From JAHZMA01 sp965205905 (GTDB lineage: Bacteria > Pseudomonadota > Alphaproteobacteria > JABAAW01 > JAHZMA01), in the NCBI GenBank assembly GCA_965205905.1, contig CBDBHZ010000001.1:1-64000 (forward strand): DNA of 64,000 nucleotides, in the 5' to 3' direction. A program made the translations under genes and the position numbers. The first letter of the stretch is position 1; the number at the start of each line of letters is the position of its first letter. The notes beneath the pieces are model-generated. The model saw only the letters and a program-made list of their open reading frames with translations, was not told where the DNA came from and ran no database searches. Shown in pieces: positions 33,651 through 45,600 of the stretch.

Positions 33651-36600
33651 ATGAAAAAATATTTTTCCATCATCATTTTATTGATGTTCTCTATTGTTCT
33701 CACTGCTTGTGGCGGTGGCGGTGTGCGTGGTGCCAGTGGCACTGTTTCCAGCGGTAGCGGTGGCGGTGGTATTGCAATTGATGATGAAGTTACCTTACAT
33801 CTGATTGATGAAATTGAGACAAAGGGCGCGCCCTCAACTGTTGCTCCGTATGATTCACTGACTGAAGCCTCTGATTCTGGTGCTGGCTCTCAGCTTTTCA
33901 CATTAGAAGGGTTGGTTGTGCAAGGCAGTGTTATCACCAATTACACAGTTGGTGATGATGCGTTTGGTTGGACGCGCAATAGTGAGACAATATTGAGTGT
34001 GTCGCGGATTATTTTCCCTGCTGTTTCAGTTAGCTTTGATGATGAGGGGCGGATGTCGGCAGTAAAGGCTTATTTTGCGGACCAGATTTACACGCCTGTA
34101 ATTGGGCGCAACACGCCTTTAAGTGATGTTAATTTGAATGGTGGGCTTTCAGGTGATTACGATAGCGCAAGCCTTATTGTTGATAGAAGCAAGGCGTTTT
34201 TTGGCTATGATGCGAATTATATGACGCATGTTGGTTGGCGTATTGAACAAGATGTTCGCGATTATACTGGCACGAATCCTGATATATTGGAATATAGCTA
34301 TATCATCACAGGCAGTATGATTGCAGGTATTGAAACGCGGGCGGATACCTTGCCCGATAGCAATCAAGATATTACCTTTATGGGCAAGGGGCGCGGGCTT
34401 TATAGCGAGGCGACAGGCGATGCAGGCGATGTTGTCGTCAATAATTCCGAAACCGAATTTGATGTGAATGCGATTGTTAATTTTGGTTCTAAAAGCCTGA
34501 TTGTTCGTAGCAGTAATAGCTGTGTAATCTCTAAAGGTGGGCTTTGCGTGAGTGATAAGAATCTTGATTTTGGCACTCCAAAACTCTATTATGCGATAGA
34601 TGGGGTTGATAATAGAGTCGCTGATATTAGCGGTGATGTTGCGCTTATCAATGATCCGTTTGTTTCAGGTGTGCTTGATGCCCAATTTTATGGAGTCTAT
34701 GCCCGCGAATTTGGTGGCACATTTGCGATGCGGGGGCAAACCAGTAAAGTCTATTATTATGGCGCGTTTGGTGCGGAACGTATTGAAGGCATTGCGTCGC
34801 CTATTAAATATAACCCCGTTGATGTTACAATGGTTACCTTGCCACAGGCAAAATCTATTGCGATAAGTAATGCAGGTAGTGCATATTCAACAATTTCGGC
34901 AGTTTATGATGATAGACCATATATTGGTGAGCGGGTTTTCACATTAGGTGGGGTTGCGGTTAATCGTGATGATAGAACGGATTATGTGCGCGCACCCTAT
35001 CGGGGATGGGATACAGCTGATACGGAGCAAACAGTGAGAATGTTGCAGGTAATGGGTTCTGCGGCCGCGCTAACATTTGATGAGGTTGGCAATATTTCGG
35101 GAGTTACCGCCTATTTGAATGGCAATGATTATACTGCGGATGGTTTTAATGCAGTATCAGATACGGTTGTGTTTGCACCGATTGCCGAAGGTGCTGGTGA
35201 TGCCAGTGTTGCACGGCTTGTGGTTGATAGAAGCGCGAATTTATTTGGCTTCAATGCGCCATCAAACTATATGGCTTATCTCAGCTGGAATTTGGCAAAA
35301 AGCGCGTCTGATTTAAGCATAAGTGGCAAGGTTCTGAATGATTTTACCGCTGATATTGGTGGCAATATGATTGCAGGCATTGAAACAGATGCTGATAGTA
35401 TTGTGAATGCCACCACAACGGCGGCAACATTTACGGGCAAAGGGCGTGGTTCTTATGGCAGTCAGAATAAGCGTTATGCCACGGTTTTTGATGTTGAGGC
35501 GAAAGCTGATTTTAGCAGGCAGGCTGTGGTGTTGGTGATTATGAATAGCACCGCCAATGATTGTGGTGCGGATGGTGTTTGCGATAGCCTTGTTTTAACC
35601 GCTCTTGATTTCGAAACCACATTAACCTATCAGGCGCAAACGAATATTTTCAGTGTGGCAAATATTAGCGTGGCGGGAACCTTGCATGGCAGAGCTGATG
35701 CGCGGTTTTATGGACCTGCAACTGAAGAATTTGGCGGCACATTTGCTTTAGCAAATCAAAGCAGCTATTATTATGGCGCATTTGGAGCAGGGCGGGGCGC
35801 TATTGTTCAGCCTGTTGCGTTTGAAACAAGAATTCGCAATGATATATTAGGCTATGAGACCGAAACTGCCATCAACAATCAAATTAGCCGCAATCCTTAT
35901 GATTCAATGACTGAAGCGCGTGAAGCGGCGGTGTTACAAGCAACTAGCGAAGTTTTAACCTTGAATGCGTTGGCTGGCTATAAGCATGATATATTTTCTT
36001 ATGTGCGCTCTTCGGGTGAAGAGTGGGATAAAGCGGTTATCACACCAAAAGTCTATTTAGCCACTATTTTGAATCCTGCGGCCTCGCTTACTTTTAATGA
36101 AGATGGCAATATATCGGCGGCAACGGTTTATTTGACAGATAAAACCTATCGGGTAAATTTGTCTGCGTCTGACGCTTTATCTGCCACGAATTTTACCGCT
36201 ACTACCGATGGTGTAACGGTTACGGTTGATAGAAGCAATGATTTCTTTGGCTTTGCGGATAGTAACACGCCTAACTATATAGCTTATCTCAGCTGGGATT
36301 TGGCAAAAACAGAAACGTCTCTGGCAGCTGATATAGCTGAACTCACCGATAGCACCTATAATATTAATGGCGGTATGCTTGCGGGTTTACAAACCGATGC
36401 TACTTATATTCCGCATGATATTACGGCATCAGACAGGATTGATTTTACAGGTAAAGGGCGTGGTGCATATGGCAGTTTTGATGTGAATGGAAACGGTGAT
36501 GTGGATGAATATAAAACAGAATATACGGTTTTTGATGTAACAGCAAAGGTTGATTTTAATAATAAAGATGTGGTGATTGATATTGCTAACACGGCTTGTG

Positions 36601-39600
36601 AAACGGCAAATTGCCTGAATAGTAGCACAGATAGTAGCGTATTGAATGGGCTTAATTTCAGCACAGCGGCAACACCTTATTTGGGCAATAATATCAGTAG
36701 CACTGTTAGCGCAGGCAATTTAACAGGCAGGCTTGATGCGCGCTTTTATGGCGGTTCGGCATGGGAGTTTGGCGGCACATTCACGATGCTGAATATACAA
36801 GAATCAACGCCTAGAAAAGATAAAGACGACAATATTATCGGGTGGCGCAGTGATAGCACATCTTATTATGGGGTGTTCGGTGCCGAGCGGTTGACGGGTG
36901 TTGACGCGAATTTTGTCTTTGATGCGGTCATCAAAGATGAGCTTGTTGATAGTGAGACTGTTTTCACGATGACAGGCCTATCGACCTATCAAAATAATCG
37001 CACGATTTACAGGCGGGCATTTAATCGTGATTGGGATACGGCTGATAGCGCGCGTAGTTCCAGTATCACGCGGTTAGATGGGGCGGGTGTGTCGCTCACA
37101 TTTGACACTAGCGGTGATATTGCAGACGTAACGGTTTATGCAGATGCTGAATATAGCAGTGCTAATGCAGACGATAATGTTACTGCCGATAGAAGTGAGA
37201 TTTTCGGCTTTGTTGATGATAAAGGCACTGAAGATATTGCCGATGATGAAACGCTTACTGCCAATTATATGGTTGCTATCAGTTGGAATTTATCTGATGA
37301 GGCGACCAACGAGAATGCGAGCAAATTGCTAACAGATGAAGATAAGAATATCAATGGTATGATGCTTGCGGGCATTGAAACCAATAATGATGTGATTCCG
37401 CTGACCAATGGCACTGTCGATAAGATTGATTTTACGGGTAAAGGGCGGGGTGTTTACGCTGATGCCAGTGCCGATAGCAGTTATAAGACAATATTTGATG
37501 TTACCGCCACCGTTGATTTTACCTCTAATAATGTGAGCGTTAGCAATAGTGGCACAGCCTGCACGGGCGATTGTAGCGGTGTTACCGTGCCAGACTATCT
37601 TAATTTCAGCACAGAGACACTTTCTTATCGGGGCAATAATATCAGTGGTGCTGTGAATGCCGACACATTAGCAGGCACATTAGATGCACGGTTTTACGGA
37701 GATTCTGCCCGTGAATTTGGTGGCAGGTTTGCGTTGAGCGATGCGGATGAAGCGGGCTATTATTATGGTGTGTTTGGTGCAGAACGTGGCGGTATCAACA
37801 TATCGATGTTTGATGAAACATTAAATAATACGGGGCTAAGCCTTGATGAGAGGGCGGTTCTTGGCTCAAAATTTGATGATAATGGCACTTATGCGTCATT
37901 GGCGAGTTTGGCGGCGGCGGGCGATAGCCTCATCATGCGTGGTTCTTCAGTCTATCAAGATAATAGCACAGGTTACACACGGGCGCCAAATCGGGATTGG
38001 AGCACAGCGGATACAGTTCAGGCGTCAAGCATCACACGGTTGAGCGATTCTGCTGCCTCGCTCACATTTGATGATGATGGTAATATTTCAGCCGTTACTA
38101 CCTATCTGAATGGCAGGAATTACACAGCAACTGGCACAGGCACTGATGATAAAAGTTTCACGGGCGCTGATGCTGATACAGGCACAGAGCTTGAGGTTGA
38201 CCGCAATAGTATTTTCGGCTTTGATTCAAATTATATGGCAATCATCAGCTGGCAACGCATTGAATCAGCGAATATTTCAGGCGTAACGCCAAGCACCGAC
38301 CTTGCAGAAAGCGACTATAATGCCAGTGGTAATATGCTGATTGGTGTAGAAGTTGCTTATGGCAATATCCGCACCGCAGGCACGTTTGACTTTACGGGTA
38401 AAGGGCTTGGGTTCTATACAAATATTAATGATAGCAATGCAAGTTATGAAACAATCTTTGATGTGATTGCCAATGTTAATTTTGCTGACCGTAATGTTAG
38501 CATAACCAGTCACAACGCTTGCAAAAATGTTGCTGATGCGAATTGCGGTGTTGGCGAAGCTGATAGGGTGGATTTTCTGAATATCAGCACAGCTTCTTTA
38601 TCTTATAGTGCCAATAATATCAGCGGTGCGGTGAGTGCAGGCACGCTTGCAGGCACATTAGATGCACGGTTTTATGGTGCTGATAAGGCACAAGAATTAG
38701 GCGGCACATTCGCACTTGTGGATAGCAAAGGCTATTATTATGGTGCGTTTGGCGCACAATTTATCAGTGATTTTAAGCCTAGAAACACCCTCAATTTCGG
38801 GGGGCTTGCAAGCATGGCAGCCTTAAATCCGCAAGCAACAAACATTGCATCTGATTCCTTGACGGCGATAACAGATGACAATGTTACCTTGCAAGGCTTG
38901 GCGGTGGTGCTGAATGATAAAACTGATTATGCGCGGGAAAACGGCTCGATTGATTGGACTGATGCTAATAATCTAAAGATTGACCGCAATATCAGCGTAT
39001 CACGCATTACCTCATCGGCAGTGAATCTGGTATTTGATGCTGATGGTAATGTAGCAGGTGCAACGGTTCATGCGGATGATGATTATACCGATGCGGTGAT
39101 TGATAGAAGCAGTGATTTCTTTGGCTTTGATTCAGATTACATGGCTTATATCAGTTGGAATTCTGAAAAAACCATGTTTGGTGATGGCATTGAAGATAGT
39201 CTTTACACCCGAAACGGCGTGATGCTAGCGGGCATTGAAACTTCTAATGCCAATATTTTCACTGCTGGTAGAGTTGAATTCACGGGCAAAGGCAAAGGCA
39301 GATATGGTGATATTACTGATAGTGAGGCAGGTTATGCGACCATCTTTGATATAACGGCAAATGTTGATTTCAGCACAAATAGTCTCGCGATTATCAGTAG
39401 TAACACATGCGAAGCAAGTGATTGCACGAATAGCCTATTGAGTGGACTTGATTTCAGCGCGAGTTTAACTTACGTGGGCAATAATATCAGTGCACCTGTT
39501 ACCGCTGGCACACTAGCAGGAACGCTTGATACCAGATTCTATGGTGGCGCAACACAAGAATTTGGTGGCACATTCGCGCTTGCTGATAGCACAGATTATT

Positions 39601-42600
39601 ATTATGGCGCGTTTGGTGCGACGCGTAACGGAGTTACGCCTTTCGTGGCGGGTGATACCACTACTCTTAACGCGATTGCCATAGCGGCAGCCGAAAATCC
39701 GCAAAGCACTGATATTGGCACATATACCTCGCTTTCCGCTGTTGCGACTGCCGCCAATGGTGGCACAGATATTGTGGTAACATTGCAAGGCTTAACGGTA
39801 TCACTGAATGATGTAACTGACTATGCGCGTTATAAAGATGATTTATGGAGTGATAGTGCTTATTTGAATATTAACAGGCAAATCACGCCAACGCGCATTG
39901 CCTCATCAGCTGCCTTGCTCACATTTGGCAGTGCTGGCACGATATCAGATGCCACCGCTTATGCCGATGCTGACTATAGCAATGTAACGACCGATAGAAG
40001 CACGGTTTTCGGTTTTAATTCTAGCTATATGGCGTATGTTACATGGAACGAAGATGAGGCTTTTGATGCAAGCAACTCATCGCTAGAGCAAACGGTTACT
40101 GATATTGATGGCATGATGATAGCGGGCATTGAAACGGCAACAATAATCGATAATGGCACGACGCAATTTATAGGCAAAGGTGCGGGTGTTTATGGCAATG
40201 CAACGCAAGGCATTTATACGGGCTATGATACGGTGTTTGATGTAGTGGCAGATGTTGATTTCGGCAACCGCCTTGTTAGCCTCACCAGCACGAATACATG
40301 TGATTCCAGTGATTGTGCAAATATTTTGCTACCTCATCTTGATTTTACGGGTAGTTTAAGCTATGCGGAAAGCACCAATGCCATCACTGGCACACTCGCC
40401 ACTATGGGCGATACGCTGAATCCAAGCCTTACTGGCATAGCAGATGCCCGTTTTTATGGTGGCGCGGCGCAAGAATTTGGTGGCATATTCTTATTGACAG
40501 ATGCCACAAGCTATTATTATGGCGTATTCGGGGGCGAGCGGGGGTATGTTACCGTTAGCGAAACGCTTGCAACTGATGCGGTGATTGCTGGCGCTCCAGT
40601 GCCAACAGAAAATCGTCAAGGGTTAACAGGCTTTAATGTTGCAGGTGAGTCTCTCGCATTGAAAACAAATGTTGCTCTCAAAGCTGCCACCTCTGTGCAG
40701 GTAATCAAAAACATTGATAATAAAACAATTATCAATAGTAATATCACGGGTGCAGTGGCTAATATTAATTATGATCTTGATAGTCATTTTAGTGCGTTAA
40801 GTTTCTATCTTGATGGTAAAAAATATGGCACAATCACTGGCTTTGGTGGGGAGGATTATCTTAATGTTCCTAATAACTTTAACACTGTTGATGGCACTGA
40901 TGTAACGCTTAATAAACTACTGCTAAGTAGAGGGAGCAATGCTTTCGGCTTTACGGCAGAGTATTTAGCAAGAGTTGAGTGGAATTTGGATGCAACTGCT
41001 GCATATGAAGGTTATGGTTATTCTATCATTGGCTTTGAAACGGTTGGTGCTGATATTCCTAGCACTGGCACTGTTAGCTTTACAGGTAAAGGCGAGGGGC
41101 GTTATTATAATGCAATTACTAGTTTGCGCCCTTTCTTTGATATCACCGCTAATGTTAATTTTGCCACCCGTAATGTAACCCTAGCCAGCCAGAATGCATG
41201 CACTAATTCTAATGATTGTGAAAACACGTTGCTGCCTTACCTTGATTTTACTGGCACGTTAACATATAGCGCAGGCGTGAATGTTCTTACTGGCACTGAT
41301 TGGACAACTGCAGGCGATGATGATAATGCAAGCCTAACAGGCACGGCAGATGCACGTTTTTATGGCACTGGTAGTGATGCCGCCGTAGAATTAGGTGGCA
41401 CATTCAGCCTAACAAATTCTACATCAGGCGCAGGCTATGTTGGTTGGTTCGGGGCTGAGCGGGGCTATCTCATTTCTAGCGAAACAGTGGCAACTGATGC
41501 GGTGATTAATGGCGCAAACGTGCCAACAGAAAACCATCAAGGATTAACAAGTTTTCACGATACTGCGCGCTTTGATAATGGCACGCCTGATGATACGGAT
41601 GATGATGATGGCAAAACCAATGTTACCTTAGAAATAACCAACATGGTTGAGATAACAAGAAATACCGTTGATAAAACAATTACCAATAATAAAGTTATGG
41701 GTGCGGTGGCTGAATTTAATTATAAAGATAATGGTGATTTTGATGTGTCTCATTTATATCTTGCTGATAGAAAATATACCTCAACCTCTGGTTATACTTT
41801 TAAGGATTCTATACGTGGAAAGATTAATCTTAATGACGCTTATAGTGATTGGCATATTGGATTAAGTGGAGGAGATTTTACTGAATTTGGTTTTAGACCA
41901 AATTATATGGTATTCGTTGTTTTAGCTGATTTTATTTCTTCTAATTCTCCTGTTGTTAGCGGTACTATTGGTTTTGAAACAGCAGCTACTTCTATTCCTA
42001 CCTCTGCTGCTTCTATTCGCTTCATAGGCAACGGGAAATCTAGCTATTATGATGCTGCCAGAAAATATAATGATAGTGTCTCTTTTGCTGTAACAGCTGA
42101 TGTTAATTTTGCTACCCGCATGGTGCACCTAAATACTACCAGCAATGGCTATAGGGATCACCTTAATTGGGCGGGTGAATTAACCTATGTGGCAGGCACC
42201 AATGCCATCACTGGTAATATTGAAACCAAAGGCGATGCTGATAATGAAAAACTAACAGGCACAGCAAATGCCACATTTTACGGACCAGCCGCCGAAGAAT
42301 TTGGTGGCACATTCAGCCTCAGCAATGCCACAGCAGGCTATGCAGGTTGGTTCGGCTTAACACACCCCTATACAGCCTCTACGGGTGAAACGCTTACCAC
42401 CACAGGTGCGCCAGCAGAAGACCGCAAAGGGCTAACAGGCTTTAATGATGATGCGCGCTTTAATTATGGCACTCCTGATAATACCGCTGACGATGTTGGC
42501 AAAATTGGTGTTACTCTTAGAACCACCACCGCTGTGAAAATAACCAAGAAAGACATTGATAAAACAATTATGACTGAGAAAATTTTGGGTGTGATGGTCC

Positions 42601-45600
42601 AGTTTGATTATGCGATGAATGGTGATTTTGATGCGTTCAGTTTATATATTGCTGATAAAAAATATAGCACAACCGATGGCACTGGTCAGCAGGATAGAAT
42701 TTATGATAATTCACCCATTGCTGATGGCGATAATGATGCTCCTTATCTTATTCGGTTAAGCAAACGGAGCTATGATTTCGGCTTTGCGCCCGACTATATG
42801 GCATTGGTTGAGTGGGAATTTGATAGAATCTATGGTTATGGCATCACGGGTTATGAAACTGATGGCGGTGATATTCCTAGCACTGGCACTATCAGCTTCA
42901 CAGGCAAAGGGCAAGGGGAGTATTATATTGCCAGTTCAAATGCTAACTTGGATGATACCAACTATTTTAATATCACCGCCAATGTTAATTTTGCTACCCG
43001 TAATATTAGCGTAACAAGTGGGAACACATGCATCGACCAAAATGCATTGCTTGGAGATAATTGTAGCATGGCAAATGATAAAGCGCACCTTGATTTCACT
43101 GGCACATTAACATATAGCGCAGGCACGAATATCCTCACTGGCACGGATTGGACGACTGCAGGTGATGATGATAATGCAGTGATGACAGGCACGGCAGATG
43201 CACGGTTTTACGGCACAAATGCTGATGCCGCAACCGAATTTGGTGGCACATTCAGCCTAACAAATTCATCATCAGGCTATGTGGGTTGGTTTGGCACAAA
43301 GAAACCTGATGATGTTTTCTTTACCACCCATGCTGATACGCCAACAACATTTAACGCGAATAATCTAACAAGCTTTAATGATAGCAATCGCGTTGTTAGT
43401 GGGGTCGGCACAACGGATAATGCCCTTAAAGCCGCATCTGCGCTAGAGATAAAACTCAATAGTGATAACACAATCACGGTTGAGAATTTCTTGGGTGCAG
43501 TGGTTGAGTTTGATTATAATGCTGATGGTAATTTGGGCGGCTTAACAGCATATTTTGCTGATAAAAAATACGATGTAACGGGTGGTGATCAAACTAAATT
43601 TTACATTCGTGATGGCATGCCTGCTACAAACGATGGACGCACAATTGGCTGGTTTGGTTTAAATAGAGATGAATTTGGCTTTAATGCAAATTATATGGCA
43701 AGAACCCATTGGCGCGATATGCTTCCAGTCAATAATAATGACCATTATATTGGTTATGCAATGGTTGGCTTTGAAACAGCGGGCAATGCTATCCTTATCA
43801 CTGGCACTGCTATCAATTTTACTGGTATCGGGCATGGCGCACATATCAATAATGGTAGTATTAATACGAATTACTTTGATGTAACCGCCAATGTTGATTT
43901 TGCTACCCGTAATATTAGCATAACAGGTGAGAAAACATGCCTGAGCAAAACTGAATTTGATGCGGATAATTGTAGCGGTGCAAATGATAAAGCGCACCTT
44001 GATTTCAAAGGCACATTAAGCTATGCGGCAGGCGTGAATATCCTCACTGGCAGTGACTGGACGACTGCGGGCAGTGATAAAGATTTTTCTGCGCTTGATG
44101 GCACAGAATTAACAGGCACGGCAGATGCACGCTTTTACGGGCCAGCCGTTGAAGAATTAGGTGGCACATTCAACATGAGTAGTGCAACCGTAGGCTATAT
44201 CGGCTATTTCGGTGGCGAGCGGGATTATATTCCAGCACTTGATAAGCCCACAATATTTAACGCCAATAATCTAACAGGCTTTAATGATAGCAATCGTAAT
44301 GGCACAAGTGGTAATGCGTTACAAGCTTCCAATATGGTGGAGATAACCAAACAACTCACCGGTGATAATGCCGTTACCACTGATAAGATTTTAGGCGCCG
44401 TGGCTGAATTTGATTATAAAGCCAATGGTGATTTTGCTGAGCTTAACCTATATATTGCTGATAAAAAATATAGCACAACAACCAGTGGCCTTGGTTTTCA
44501 GGATTCTGTTTTTGATTCTTATCCCATTGCCGATGGCATGCATGATGATCCTGATTTTTTGAGCCTATCCAAAGGTAGCATTTCTTTCGACTTTACGCCG
44601 ACCTATATGGTGCGGGTTTATTGGCAAGTGCTTGAGAGTGATTACGAGAACAGTGGCTATGGCATGTTTGGCTGGGAAACTGATGGCGGTAATATCCCCA
44701 GCACTGGCACGGCGATCAGCTTTACTGGCAAAGGGGCGGGATATGAATATAAGATGAGTAGCAATAGTAGTAATTATAGTAGTTTCACAGTAACCGCCAA
44801 TGTTGATTTTACCACCCGCACTATTAGCCTAGAAACTGATAATGATGACAATGCCCAAGATTATCTGAATCTGAGCGGCACATTAAATTATGCGGCAGGC
44901 GTCAATAATATCAGCGGCAATGTTGAAACTGCTGGCAATGATGGTGATTTTAATGTAGATGATACTGATGGCTCATACTTATCAGGCACGGCTGATGCAC
45001 GGTTTTATGGGCCAGCCGCCGAAGAATTAGGCGGCACATTCAGCCTCAGCAATGCAAATGCAGGCTATATGGGCTATTTCGGGGTGAAAAAGCCCTATAC
45101 AATCTCTAGCGAAACAGTGGCAACCGATGCGGTGATTGGTGGCGTAAACGTGCCAGCAGAAAACCGTAAAGGATTAACAGGGTTTAATGATAGCAATCGC
45201 TTTGCTGGTAATGTTGGCAAAACCGATATTGCCCTTAAAACCACTGCAGTGGAGATAACCAAACACACGTTTAATGAAACAATCATCACGCGCAATATTA
45301 CGGGTGCTGTAACTGAATTTGATTATGCTAGCGATGGTATTTTCGCGAATGGCGATAGCTTAAATTTCTATTTTGATAATAAAAAATATAGCACCAGTAG
45401 TTCTGCCGATAGTGCTAGTATTGGAATTTCTGATCATACCCCCGTTGCTGTTGGTGGTGATGCGCCTAGTATTTTGGAGTTGTATAAGGAAACTAGTTAT
45501 TTCGGTATTACACCCGAATATATGGCGAAGGTTAATTGGAGTGTGTTTGGCACTGGTTATGTTAGCTATGGTTATGGTATCACTGGTTATGAAACAGCTA

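Noticed and set aside
33700..33790. Gly/Ser-coding GGT/GGC-rich tract of gene B as a phase-variable repeat
   Set aside because: The tract is irregular, not a clean short tandem or homopolymer run, so slippage is not specifically supported.
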